From Actinomycetota bacterium (GTDB taxonomy: Bacteria > Actinomycetota > Geothermincolia > Geothermincolales > RBG-13-55-18), in assembly GCA_040757835.1 (NCBI GenBank), contig JBFLWJ010000003.1:98000-146959 (forward strand): a DNA stretch of 48,960 nucleotides, read 5' to 3'. Both the position numbers and the translations under genes were made by a program. This document shows, piece after piece, positions 9,901 to 17,951 of the stretch. The notes beneath the pieces are model-generated. The model did no database searches. It was not told the origin of the DNA and saw only the letters and a list, made by a program, of their open reading frames with translations. Each line of letters starts with the position of its first letter. Within the stretch, counting starts at the first letter, position 1.

Positions 9901-12124
9901 CGGTCGTGCAGGTGACCTGGTGGCAGGCGTTCCAGGCGGTATCAGAGCGGCTGAGGCCGCCGGTGCCGTCCGGGTTCACTCCCCCGTACTTGCCCGTGGT
10001 GTGGCCGGCTGAATCGAACACGTATTTGGCGCAGATATTTATGCTCGGGGAGCCAACGTAGTTGCTGACGGAGGGGGAGGAGACGACGGTGCTGCCGCTG
10101 CCATAGGTGATGGTGGTCTTGTAGGTGTTATCGGCAGAGGAGGTGCTGCGGGGGTCGCGGTAGGCGGTGAGCTTGCCGTCCGAATAAGCGTAATAGGACT
10201 TGCGGGTGAGGTCCGTGTCCAGGCGGGTCTCTACCTGGCTTACGAGCTTGGGGTTGTAGGAGTGGTAGGAGATGGCCGTCCAGTGGCCGCCGGGGCTCAG
10301 GGTGACCTTGGAGAGCCTGCCCCCGGCGCCCGCGTACTCGTAGCTCACGCTGCGGGGGTCATGCCCGCCCTCATCCGCCCAGCTCACGCCCTCTAAGGCC
10401 TGGGTTATCTTTGCCCCGGATACCCATATGGGAAAGGTGCGTCCCGAGGCTTCGGTCACCAGGATGTCGTCATTCGCGGCGCCCCCATCGAAGTTCTTGC
10501 CGTACTCTATCTTCGTCTTATTCACATAGTTGCCGGTGCCGCCGTCCGCGCGGGCTGGGCCGGCGAAGTAGATGAGCTTGCCGTTCCCGTCGAAGAACTG
10601 CATGCCGCCGCTTGTCCCGATGACGCGGTAGCGCCAGTTCTTGTTGTCGTCGGTATCTGCGGGGTCGGTGTAGTCGGGGTTTTTCTCCACCCGGAAGTAA
10701 GCGCCCTCGGGACAGACGAAGAGGTTGGCTTTCTGCGCTTCACAGAGGAGGTAGGAAGTGCCTCCTGAGTCCCAGTAGGCCAGCCAGCCGTTCCCGTAGT
10801 CTTTTACCTTGGTATCCAGGTTCGAGAACCATCCGGGGCCGAAGAGGGTTGCCTGGCCCGACGGGGCCCCGCTGTTGTAGGTGCGGGCAAGGGAGAAGGC
10901 GCCCCGGCCGGAGACCGCGAGGTCGGTGGCGGATGCGGTGGCGTTTCCGGTCACCAGGTTCGCCGCGAGCCCTCCCATGCGCGCGTGGCTCATCCAGGAG
11001 GGGCCGGAGAGGCGGGCCGAGTCGGTCCTCTCTGCGTCGGTGGGCAGCTGAGCGGGGGCGACCACGGTGATATTTCCCTCTCCCGGGTCCACGCCTTTCT
11101 CGTCGAACAGGTACTGATCTTTCTTCTGCATGGAAAGGCTGAGTTCGTAGGTGTTTGCTATGGTCGGGGCGGTTATAGGAAGGCTTATGGAGATGGTCTC
11201 GCCCGGCAGCACGTCCCGGGGGAGGTCGATGCTTCCCTCCCCGACCTTGGTGCCAGTCCACTCCGATATCTTGTATGAGAGCTGCATGGGATTAGTGGGA
11301 TCTGAGGTCGAGCAGTACCAGATATTGGCCCCGGTGTTCTTCACGTAGACGCTGCAGGCCTTGGTATCCCCGGTTATGAACTTCGTGGGCGCTTCGTCTA
11401 AGCTGTAGAGACAGCCGAGGGAGGTATAGGACATCTCCAGGCGGGGATCATATGTAGCGCTCTCGCGCGCATCTATGCGGAGCGCGCCGTTTGCGCTCTC
11501 GTCTCTACGCAGCCCGAAGCCCCGGTTGCGCGCGCCGCCGTTCTCCTCTCCCCGCACCCACTCCTGGGCGAGGGAGGTCGCGTCGAAGCTCGCCCAGGAG
11601 CCCGCGCTTACACTCTGGGAGGAGATGAGGCTCGTCCCGGGACGGTTGTTCCAGGTGACGGCGTCTTCGGCCCAGTCGCCGTTCACGCGGTGCAGGTAGA
11701 CGGTCATGGGATTGCCGGAGCTGGTGTAGTAGCAGTGAGCCTTGAAGGTGGCGGCCGAGACGTCCGCGCCCCTGTTGTAGGCGGAGTTATAGCCCATCTC
11801 GTGAATATGGTAGCGCACGTCGAAGCCGACCAGGCCGCGTGTGGTGTTCCCGGACGATATCCAGCGGCTGAGCGCCAGGTGGTAGCGGGAGTAGGTGGAG
11901 TCGTATGTATTGTATGGGGTGCCGAAGTTGGTCGTGGGGTATAGCTCCGAGACGTAGGCGTCTCCCCGCAGGAGGGTGCCGTCCGGGTTGCCGCTGTAAT
12001 AGGGGTAGATGGCGGGGTCTATGAAGACGGGGTAGACGCGGGCGGGGTCCGCGAGCCAGGCGGGGTCCGCGGTGAGGGTAAGGTGGGCCTTGCCATCCTT
12101 GTCCTTGGTTATGTCCATCTCCAC
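6926..12124 (-). CDS. RHS/YD-repeat wall-associated protein, central part (broken gene)
   Basis: 1732 residues; the apparent GTG start at 12124 is only where the frame opens after the frameshift. Order: end of a Lys-rich N-terminal region, then a DNRLRE-type domain (about 20-230: TWNNRP, DATSLAQEWVRG, FGLRRDE), an Ig-like domain (about 240-350), a DUF6531-like RHS entry domain (about 370-440), YD repeats (YDGRGNVTRLTDD near 758), two CBM_4_9-like carbohydrate-binding domains (starting near 850 and 1025, NPSMEKDN and ENSSFRTWDGD), and many YD repeats (YDAAGRV, YDDQGRL, YNPLGQV) to the amber codon. YD repeats form a beta-cocoon that encloses the C-terminal toxin. The protein resembles WapA-type wall-associated RHS proteins. 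Joined to the N-terminal fragment and read through the amber codon, the gene would encode about 2327 residues. Confidence 0.85.
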   Translation of the reverse strand: MEMDITKDKDGKAHLTLTADPAWLADPARVYPVFIDPAIYPYYSGNPDGTLLRGDAYVSELYPTTNFGTPYNTYDSTYSRYHLALSRWISSGNTTRGLVGFDVRYHIHEMGYNSAYNRGADVSAATFKAHCYYTSSGNPMTVYLHRVNGDWAEDAVTWNNRPGTSLISSQSVSAGSWASFDATSLAQEWVRGEENGGARNRGFGLRRDESANGALRIDARESATYDPRLEMSYTSLGCLYSLDEAPTKFITGDTKACSVYVKNTGANIWYCSTSDPTNPMQLSYKISEWTGTKVGEGSIDLPRDVLPGETISISLPITAPTIANTYELSLSMQKKDQYLFDEKGVDPGEGNITVVAPAQLPTDAERTDSARLSGPSWMSHARMGGLAANLVTGNATASATDLAVSGRGAFSLARTYNSGAPSGQATLFGPGWFSNLDTKVKDYGNGWLAYWDSGGTSYLLCEAQKANLFVCPEGAYFRVEKNPDYTDPADTDDNKNWRYRVIGTSGGMQFFDGNGKLIYFAGPARADGGTGNYVNKTKIEYGKNFDGGAANDDILVTEASGRTFPIWVSGAKITQALEGVSWADEGGHDPRSVSYEYAGAGGRLSKVTLSPGGHWTAISYHSYNPKLVSQVETRLDTDLTRKSYYAYSDGKLTAYRDPRSTSSADNTYKTTITYGSGSTVVSSPSVSNYVGSPSINICAKYVFDSAGHTTGKYGGVNPDGTGGLSRSDTAWNACHQVTCTTDYSDLSTPLGSTSMLYDGRGNVTRLTDDLNSTEKATATTDYTASAIASNNPTQVTSPDGDKVSIEYGGGQSYFKTTEANDAQTVVLRDEATENSRLSVALPAPYINHITNPSMEKDNDYLSGVADGWTAEENLNPVGATDYQVYTVDPPDSAAAGRRVQRLEVQGNTNTGQMAIKQEVDLPGIMENDANITLAFSYRNSACANRELWLEYRVLDSGGSPVTARSVKLNPSLEWNRTSLTFEKSSPIDSIEVKLVMKVTETGQDAWAEFDAVQLFYGTRDTSFNSVENSSFRTWDGDCPTGWSIDNQNYLKPAYGFTPTELTFDGDNFATQTVKVKPNTRYLFFVRLLVQSAGEGEGARASCGGQYASEGSVRGYIGGSDYGIGDAGTPGVPDAPATAFKIIDSGDATTLEIKLELCAGDYTQATFYDVSLTEMPQDVTTSYDSRGNYANEVTAPNADGGYSTTYVTTDPVGNVRKARDARSDGPTDNTYCFTYSYNELSQLTSLVSPLVHDADGEDIQAYTADYDHYDKAGRLLWFLDNKGEETSYEYNPLGQVTEKTDALARQVQVEYNEVGGVKKVTYPDPDGPNNPLLSWEVYYAYRKNGTLDKVAFRDPQGNLTNPYAFTYDGAGRMTQVSDSATGITLNFSFDKASRLLSGSSSYAGGFTSTYAYTKAGRLTSLGYSKSGWGSGTQVTYAYRDTGEQASLTLPAGHGAISYAYDDQGRLSTLHNSVPTSPNVSYPTSLTYDAAGRVASVSSAFADSGSLTEYTYDAIGNVTCMVQGNIRNLYAYDELCRLTSWTEKTAGLITASEKYFYDGNGNLTAVDTLGGGETHAYDAANQCTDTGFTYDTCGNLTSDGEWAYAYERGTRLASATNDTQNIKLAFGYDPRGRRCSKCAYERDAQGQYTVQTYAVFYHYDAGGNVLAETDAAGNLIRSYAYDLSGHPVAMTQDLGAGQKTFFLHSNARGDVIYVTDENMNWAKRFTYDPWGRVT

Positions 12125-13023
12125 GCTGGTGCTCCGGGGGGCTCGCCCGTCTCTTTATCCCTGCTCGAGTCGCACATCAAAGGTGCGTAGATGGTGAAGA
12201 GCTTGCTCCCGTCCTCTTGGCTCAGGAAGTGAATGTTTCCAAGCTCGTCCCACTCTGCGTCCATGCCTTCCGTGTCCAGCTTGAAGTCGAAGGCGTTAGG
12301 GGATGCGGGGCTCTGGAGCTTGATCAGCTGCTCGATGGTGGAGGAAAAGTGGATAAACTCCAGGCTGTAGCCCTTTTTGCTATCGTAATAGTATGCCTGG
12401 TTGCCCTCGGCCACGCAGTCAAGCGCGGGGGGTGCTTCGGTAGCAGGGGTCTCCTCGCCGGTCTCGGGCACTCCGTCCTTTACCTTCTGGTCCTCTTCAT
12501 TATCCCCTTTGTAGTCCTTCTTCGCATGGCCCGCTAGGTGGAGCTTGGCCTTCTTATCCCCTATCTCCAGGGAGCAGGTCTTGCCGGAGTCGGACGTCTG
12601 GGCGAGCCGGAAGGAAAAGAAGTTGGAGGCGTTGGCGAGAGCGTAGCCGTCCACTTCGTCCGGTACGAGGTTTGAATTTATCTCCCGCCAGCTGCCGTCC
12701 CCGTCCTGCCAGTTTATAGGGGCGGTGAAGATCTCCCGGGTGAAAGTGCCGTCTGGGTTCTGACGCGTCTTCGTATAGGGGTCGCTGGGTGCGGTCATCT
12801 CCTCCGCAGAGATAGCATCCGTCCCGGGGAAGATGTCCTCCCCCATGGTAGTCGAATCGATTATCTCGGTCGCTTGCGCATCCGCGCTTGTATCCGGCTG
12901 CACTTCCTGTGCCAGCTCCTGTGCCCTCGCTGCTGCGCCAGAAAACAGCGACAGTGGCGAGAGAAGGAGCAGCAGAATGACGGCGATAACGATACTGGAC
13001 CTTGCGAATCCGCGGTTTTTCAT
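12109..13023 (-). CDS. RHS protein N-terminal fragment with signal peptide (frameshifted from the rest)
   Basis: About 304 residues from the ATG at 13023, chosen because a GGGGGG-containing Shine-Dalgarno-like stretch lies just upstream and the signal peptide then begins MKNRGFARSS; an in-frame ATG at 13053 is an alternative. Hydrophobic core IVIAVILLLLLSPLSLF ends at an Ala-x-Ala site. The following region (INWQDGDGSWREI, FFSFRLAQ, YYYDSKKGYSLEF, LDTEGM) is typical of the N-terminus of secreted RHS/DNRLRE proteins. The last ~8 residues (GAPAWRWT) are out-of-frame noise after the homopolymer, and the downstream frame continues as VEMDITKDKDGK. The fragment overlaps the central part by 16 bp. 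Confidence 0.8.
   Translation of the reverse strand: MKNRGFARSSIVIAVILLLLLSPLSLFSGAAARAQELAQEVQPDTSADAQATEIIDSTTMGEDIFPGTDAISAEEMTAPSDPYTKTRQNPDGTFTREIFTAPINWQDGDGSWREINSNLVPDEVDGYALANASNFFSFRLAQTSDSGKTCSLEIGDKKAKLHLAGHAKKDYKGDNEEDQKVKDGVPETGEETPATEAPPALDCVAEGNQAYYYDSKKGYSLEFIHFSSTIEQLIKLQSPASPNAFDFKLDTEGMDAEWDELGNIHFLSQEDGSKLFTIYAPLMCDSSRDKETGEPPGAPAWRWT
12136..12141 (-). other. C6 homopolymer at the frameshift site of the RHS gene
   Basis: On the minus strand the junction reads GAG CCC CCC GGA. Adding one C restores a continuous reading EPPRSTSVEMDIT into the central RHS frame, and a -1 slip on the C run gives the same product. This is therefore a one-base loss, a contingency tract, a slippage site or a sequencing error. 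Confidence 0.8.
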
Positions 13024-13136
13024 CTCGACCCCCCATAGAATATGAAAGAACACGCCTGCCCGAGAATCGTGAGTGCAGTTTGCTTCCCCATACGCCCCAT
13101 GTATGTCAGCTACCGGAGCAAGCCCGGTTCTGAAGA

Positions 13137-13165
13137 TGAATATATATATGGGGGGTGGGTGTCAA
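13137..13165 (-). promoter_or_regulatory. Candidate sigma-70 promoter of the RHS gene
   Basis: A perfect -35 TTGACA (13165-13160) is followed after 17 bp by TATTCA (13142-13137) within an AT-rich run that also offers TATATT. The predicted start would be near 13130, giving a leader of ~105 nt to the ATG at 13023. Retention of a consensus promoter suggests the gene was recently functional or still is. Confidence 0.6.
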
Positions 13166-13199
13166 GGGGGGATTATCCGATTTGCCTATCTGAAGGGAC

Positions 13200-14630
13200 T
13201 TATCTTTTATCCAAGAACCGGGTGGCTTTCAGGGCCAGGGTGGGGTCGTAGATCTCCGGTGACTGCACGAACTCCACCCTGGGATCGATGCCGGTGGCCT
13301 CGCGCACGCGGCTGACCACCTCGGCCTCCAGGTCCTGGCGCATCCTTCCCGCCACGGAGAGGCGGATGATGAGGCGGTCGGGGCTGAAGTGATTGTCCGG
13401 CTCCTCCTTCTCCACCACCAGCTGGTATTCGACCATCCCCTTCACCCCCACAAGCTGGTTATGGATGGCCTCCGGGTTGACCAGCTGGCCCCCGACGCGG
13501 ATGACCTCCTCGGCGCGGGCCGCGTAGGTCGAGCCCATGCGCACCACCAGCCGCCCGCCGCTGCGTCCGCAGTGCGGGCAGGTCCCTGTTTCCCAGGCCG
13601 CCAGGTCGCCCACGACGTAGCGCAGCAGCGCCGTCCCCCTGCGGTCTATATGGGTCACCGCGAGCAGGCCGACCTCGCCGTCGGGGAGGGGCTCGAGGCT
13701 GTCGGGGTCGAGGATCTCGACATGGTAAAGGTTGGGAGCGGGATTGTGGTTGCCCCCGAACTCGCAGCACTCCACGAACGAGCCCTGGCATTCCGTGGTG
13801 ATGTAGCCGTTCATTACGAACACGTCGCGGGCGTCCGCGCCCAAGAGGTGCTCGCGCATCTCGTCGCGCATAGCCTCCGGCACGGTGTCGCCCAGGGCCA
13901 TGATAATACGTATGGACGAGAGGTCGGTGCCGAGCTGCTCTCCGCGCAGGATGAGCCTGCGCTCGAAGCGTCCCAGACCCGCGAGCACGCTTACCTGGTG
14001 CATTTCCGCCAGTTCCAGCACTTCGTCTATGGTGCGATGCAGGGGAAAGCCGGGCGCGTCCTTACCCGCCACCGCGTTGACCAGCTTCATCCCCGCCGCC
14101 GAGGCGAGGTGGATGGCGCGGTAAAAACCAACATGGGGCAGGCTCCCATACGGGAAGAGGTTGAGCAGCGTATCCCGGGGCGTCAGCCAGGTGATCTCCG
14201 CCTTGCGGCGCTGCTGCAAACTGAGGTTAAACATATCGTAGGTGGTGTTGAAGAAGGGAGCGGGGGCGCCGGTGGTGGTCCCCGAGGTGTAGGTTATCTC
14301 GTAAGTGACGTCCAGGGGCTGCGGCTGGTCAAACACGGGCAGGAAGGCCAGGGGGTCGGAGAGATAGGATTCCTTGGAGGTCACGGGCAGGCGCCGCAGG
14401 TCCTCCAGGGTACGGATGCTGTCGACCGCGATCTTCTCGCGCCTGAACATCTCGCGGTAATAAGGGCTCCAGGCCGCAAGCATCTCCAGTTGCCGGCGCA
14501 GGTTGCGCTCCTGCAGCCCCTTGAGCTCCCCCGGGTCCAGCCACAGGGGGTTGTCCGAGTCGCGGGCATACATGGGCCAGTTCGCCACGAACTCCCTCAC
14601 CCGCTGGGGCGATATCTCCCCGATCCTCAT
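13200..14630 (-). CDS. PaaK-like AMP-dependent acyl-CoA ligase
   Basis: 476 residues, close to the normal length of phenylacetate-CoA ligases. These enzymes activate a carboxylate with ATP to an acyl-adenylate and transfer it to CoA in the cytosol. The adenylation P-loop YTSGTTTGAPAPF sits near residue 115, MNGYITTEC in the middle, and VVGDLAAWE then CPHCGRSGGR further on; CxxC is common in this family. VIRVGGQLVNPEAI and the C-terminal lid domain follow. AGGGAGGT lies 11 bp upstream of ATG 14630. The gene stands alone with its own candidate promoter. The substrate cannot be read from the sequence; the paralogous family acts on aryl acetates, benzoates and other acids. Confidence 0.85.
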   Translation of the reverse strand: MRIGEISPQRVREFVANWPMYARDSDNPLWLDPGELKGLQERNLRRQLEMLAAWSPYYREMFRREKIAVDSIRTLEDLRRLPVTSKESYLSDPLAFLPVFDQPQPLDVTYEITYTSGTTTGAPAPFFNTTYDMFNLSLQQRRKAEITWLTPRDTLLNLFPYGSLPHVGFYRAIHLASAAGMKLVNAVAGKDAPGFPLHRTIDEVLELAEMHQVSVLAGLGRFERRLILRGEQLGTDLSSIRIIMALGDTVPEAMRDEMREHLLGADARDVFVMNGYITTECQGSFVECCEFGGNHNPAPNLYHVEILDPDSLEPLPDGEVGLLAVTHIDRRGTALLRYVVGDLAAWETGTCPHCGRSGGRLVVRMGSTYAARAEEVIRVGGQLVNPEAIHNQLVGVKGMVEYQLVVEKEEPDNHFSPDRLIIRLSVAGRMRQDLEAEVVSRVREATGIDPRVEFVQSPEIYDPTLALKATRFLDKR

Positions 14631-14674
14631 GGGCCGAGCTACCTCCCTGTGATCACGTCTGCTGCAACGGCATA

Positions 14675-14703
14675 ATTATATATGTTTCGCTATGCGCATT
14701 TAA
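14675..14703 (-). promoter_or_regulatory. Candidate promoter of the PaaK-like gene
   Basis: Minus-strand TATAAT at 14680-14675, with TTAAAT (half of the -35 consensus) 17 bp upstream at 14703-14698. The predicted leader to ATG 14630 is ~38 nt and contains the Shine-Dalgarno sequence. Confidence 0.5.
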
Positions 14704-14724
14704 CACGGATTGTGATGACATGTA

Positions 14725-14845
14725 CCGGCCCGGGTGTCGTCTATATCAGAAATCCTTTCCCGAGACCCTGAGTTGATTGGGTAATGCCTTCATCTGCGCT
14801 ATCCCTTGCCCGAGAACTACCGGGTCGGTCGCAGGAACCGCGCAT
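14725..14845. repeat. GC-rich intergenic repeat, short copy A
   Basis: A 40-bp block (14729-14768) is identical to 14873-14912 in copy B. Downstream similarity continues through the GAACTACCGGGTCGGTC block near 14814-14830. The copy ends there and lacks the long GC-rich tail of B and D. No open frame or gene is associated. Confidence 0.75.
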
Positions 14846-14849
14846 AGGA

Positions 14850-15066
14850 GTGGCTAATGTGAAGAGCCTACGCCCGGGTGTCGTCTATATCAGAAATCCT
14901 TTCCCGAGACCCGGGTACAGCAGGTAGTGCCCTCGTCTGTGCTGCCACCAGCCCGGGGAACTACCGGGTCGGTCTCCGTGAGGCCTTGCGAGCGGGACCG
15001 TTACCCGGAGGCCCCGGGCCGGAAAAGCACCCTGGAGCATTACCCCCAGGCCCGGTCTCGGGAACC
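14850..15066. repeat. GC-rich intergenic repeat, long copy B with terminal inverted repeats
   Basis: Long copy that ends against the stop codon of the SpoIIE-type gene. It contains a perfect 11-bp inverted repeat (TTCCCGAGACC at 14901-14911, GGTCTCGGGAA at 15054-15064), enclosing 142 bp. It shares a 19-bp exact block (14988-15006) with copy D at 19112-19130. It could be a non-autonomous element (MITE/REP type) or a structured transcript 3' end. No T-tract follows, so it is not a canonical terminator. Confidence 0.75.
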
Positions 15067-17703
15067 CTAGCGTTTCTTGAGGTCGCAAAGGAGGATGGTG
15101 AAGTCGTCCTCCACCTTGCCGCCGGTGAAGCCCTTGAGAGTATCCACCAGCCCGTCGACGAAGGCGCGCGGCGCCCGGGAGCCGGCGTGGCGGAGGTAGC
15201 GCCTGAGGCGGTTCTCCCCGAACATGCGCCGCCGCGAGTCCCGGCATTCGACCACCCCGTCGGTGTAGATGACGATGCGATCCCCGGGCTCGAGCTGGAC
15301 CTCCTCCACGTCCAGGTCGGGTTCCTCGAAGGCCCCCAGTATGGTGCGCTTCTCGGAGCCCAGGGTCACCAGCTCGCCGTCGCCCCGGATGAGCAGGGGG
15401 TCGTTATGCCCCGCGTTGACGTACCGCAGCTTCAGGCTGCGCAAGTCGATCTCGCCGTAGAAGAGGGTGATGAAACGGTCCTCCAGGCGGTTGGGGACGA
15501 TGGCGCGGTTGGCCTTGCTTACCACCTCCAGGACGTCGCCGCGCTCTTTCGCCTCCGCCCGGATGACGCTCATGGCCAGGGTGGCCAGGAGAGCGGCGGG
15601 TATACCGCTCCCGGTGGCGTCTCCGATGACCAGCATGAGGCGGCCACTCTCCTCCCAGAAATCGTACCAGTCCCCTCCCACGATGCGCGCCTGTTCCTGG
15701 TGGGCGAGGACCCGCGCCACGCGGTTCTCCAGTGGACCCTCGGGAAGGAGCGCCCCCTGGATATGTGAGGCGATGTCCAGCTCCTTGTCCACCAGGGCCA
15801 GGTGCTGCAACCGTTTCTCCTCGCTGATATCGCGAAAGACGCAGACCACGTTCTCGATCTGGCGCTTGCGGTTGCGGATCACCGAGAAGGAGCCGGCTAT
15901 CCAGACCTTGCTGCCGTCCCGACGCTGGTATTCCATCTCCTTGACCCTCACCTTTTCGCCGCGGAAGGTGGCGCTCACAGGGCAGTCCTCGCGCGTGCAG
16001 GTGCCCGGCTCCAGCCCGGTCTCGCCGTAGAGTATGGCATGGACGTGCCTGCCCACCGCCTCGTCCTCGCCCCAGCCGAAGAGGGCGGCGGCTGCGGGGT
16101 TGAAGAGGGTGATGTTGCGGTCCCTGTCCACCATGAATATGGCGTCGGGGCTGGCTGAGATTATGACCTCGCTCCGTTCCCTCTCGACGAAGACGCGTTC
16201 GCTGGCCTCCAGCTCGCGCAACCTCCTCTCCCGCTCGCGCACGCGCTCCCGCAGCCTCACCTGCTCGATGGCGATGGTCACCTGGTCCAGGATGACCGCG
16301 ATCATCTCCCGGTCCTCCTCCTCGAAGAGGCTGGTTTTCGCGTTGCTGCCGATGGCCAGCACGCCGCTCACCCTTCCGCCGTAGATGAGGGGCGCGATTA
16401 TGCACGCCCGCAACTTCAGGAAACGGGCGTACCCGGCGTTGATCCTGGGATCGACGAGCGCGTCCTCGGTGGTTATCACCTCCTGGTTCTCTATAGCGAG
16501 TATGGTCGCCTCGTCCAGGTCCTCCAGGGTCCAGGTCTCGTTCTGGAGGTACTTGGTCATGGTGGAGGTCAAGCCGTAGCCGCGGGCGAAGTCGAGCTGC
16601 CCCGTCTCGGTATCGTAGAAGAAGAGCAGGCACTTGTCCGCCCCCGATATCATCACCAGGCTGCGCACCAGGATCCCCATGGCCTGGTTGAAGGACATGG
16701 CCCCGGCGATGGCCTCGGCCAGCTCTTTCAGCTCCACCGTCTGGCGCCGCCTCTTCCTCTCCATCTCGAAGAGCCGGGCGTTCTCGATGGCCACACCGGC
16801 CTGGGGCGCGAAAGCGGCAAGCAGTGCCATGTCCAGGCGGTTGTAGCTGCGCACCTCCACGTCGTAGAGCTCCAGCCCCCCGATGGGCTGGCCGTCCTTG
16901 AGGATGGGGCAGGAGAGCACTGAGCGCACCCTGCCCCCGCGCGCGGAAGAGGGCAGGCTAAGACCGCGCAGGCGGGTATCCAGGGCGGTTACGGGGGCGT
17001 TCTCCTCGATGGCCTGTGAGAGCAGCGAACGGGCGAGGAAGACGCGGCGCCCCTTGGCCCAGGGAGTGCCCAGACCTACCTGGGAGACCAGGCGCAGCTC
17101 CTCCTTCTCCTCGTCTAGCAGGTAGACGGCGCCCATGGGTGTCTGCATGATGCCCGCGGCCACCTCCAGTATCTGCAGGAAGACGCGGTCCAGGTCCATG
17201 GTGGAGGTGATGGTCATGCCCACCTCCAGCAGGCCGTGCAGCTCGCGGAGCTGCCGGTTGATCATCTCGTCCTTGGTCTCCGAGTAGGCGGCCGAGAGCG
17301 CCGCGATCAGGTTTGAGTTGAGTTCGCTCTGGGTGTCCAGCAGCCTGCGTAGCTCCTGGGGCTCCAGGTCCATCTGCTGCACGTCCGGTATGACCCGGTT
17401 CCAGATGATCGACTCCACCAGGTATATGGCCCGCACCAGGTCTGCGAAGGGGATGCTCTGCAGGGAACGGTCCCGGCCGATGGTGCGGGCGAAGGCGTAG
17501 AGGTCCTCGCGTCCCGCGCCGGCCTCGGCCATGAACTGGGTGGTGCGCAATGCCAGCTTCTTGATGAGTTCCTGGATGTCCTTCTTGGCTTCGGGCGACA
17601 GCCCCGCATAGGTGGGCAGGTTGGCCTCGAAGGCCTCCTGCATCTCCCCGACCAGGGCGTCGAGATGCGCGGAAATGGTGCTAGACAGTTCCTTGAGCAT
17701 CAT
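15067..17703 (-). CDS. Multi-sensor PP2C-type serine phosphatase (RsbRD-like, GAF, GAF, PAS, SpoIIE)
   Basis: 878 residues, soluble. Residues ~1-150 are an all-helical N-terminal domain like the RsbT-antagonist or RsbRD N-terminus. Two GAF domains follow (~175-320 and ~340-480), then a coiled coil (REREERL region), a PAS domain (~510-630: SPDAIFMVDRDRNITLFN, VCVFRDISEEKR) and a SpoIIE phosphatase domain (~650-878: GGDWYDFWE, GDATGSGIPAAL, YVNAGHNDPLL, YTDGVVECRD). The metal-binding aspartates of the PP2C fold are present (GGDW, GDATG, TDGV). Such proteins dephosphorylate anti-sigma antagonists in response to small molecules or redox and light signals. No anti-sigma partner lies next to it, so the output is unknown. 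ATG 17703 is preceded by AAGGTGG. Confidence 0.85.
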   Translation of the reverse strand: MMLKELSSTISAHLDALVGEMQEAFEANLPTYAGLSPEAKKDIQELIKKLALRTTQFMAEAGAGREDLYAFARTIGRDRSLQSIPFADLVRAIYLVESIIWNRVIPDVQQMDLEPQELRRLLDTQSELNSNLIAALSAAYSETKDEMINRQLRELHGLLEVGMTITSTMDLDRVFLQILEVAAGIMQTPMGAVYLLDEEKEELRLVSQVGLGTPWAKGRRVFLARSLLSQAIEENAPVTALDTRLRGLSLPSSARGGRVRSVLSCPILKDGQPIGGLELYDVEVRSYNRLDMALLAAFAPQAGVAIENARLFEMERKRRRQTVELKELAEAIAGAMSFNQAMGILVRSLVMISGADKCLLFFYDTETGQLDFARGYGLTSTMTKYLQNETWTLEDLDEATILAIENQEVITTEDALVDPRINAGYARFLKLRACIIAPLIYGGRVSGVLAIGSNAKTSLFEEEDREMIAVILDQVTIAIEQVRLRERVRERERRLRELEASERVFVERERSEVIISASPDAIFMVDRDRNITLFNPAAAALFGWGEDEAVGRHVHAILYGETGLEPGTCTREDCPVSATFRGEKVRVKEMEYQRRDGSKVWIAGSFSVIRNRKRQIENVVCVFRDISEEKRLQHLALVDKELDIASHIQGALLPEGPLENRVARVLAHQEQARIVGGDWYDFWEESGRLMLVIGDATGSGIPAALLATLAMSVIRAEAKERGDVLEVVSKANRAIVPNRLEDRFITLFYGEIDLRSLKLRYVNAGHNDPLLIRGDGELVTLGSEKRTILGAFEEPDLDVEEVQLEPGDRIVIYTDGVVECRDSRRRMFGENRLRRYLRHAGSRAPRAFVDGLVDTLKGFTGGKVEDDFTILLCDLKKR

Positions 17704-17951
17704 TGTGAACCACCTTGGAGAGAAGACTTCGTCCTCTAAGAAGTATATATCATGTATGCGGTATGCATATACGTCTGCCAGGCCGTGTTCCTATGCCTCC
17801 ATGAAGTCCCGCGGATACGGCCTCGCCTCCAGGTGGCCGAATAGATCGATACCTGAAGTGATGGAAGTCTTTCTTGCCATAGAGGGAAGCATATAATCAT
17901 GCGCCAGTATTCAGATCGCCTGCTGGCAACAATCCTGGAAACAGGTGGTCT
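17704..17951. other. Intergenic region between SpoIIE-type phosphatase and hydrolase genes
   Basis: 248 bp between divergent starts. It contains an AT-rich stretch at about 17741-17771 whose ends GTATAT and ATATAC are inverted, a possible promoter/operator for the leftward gene. No small gene is supported. Confidence 0.35.
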
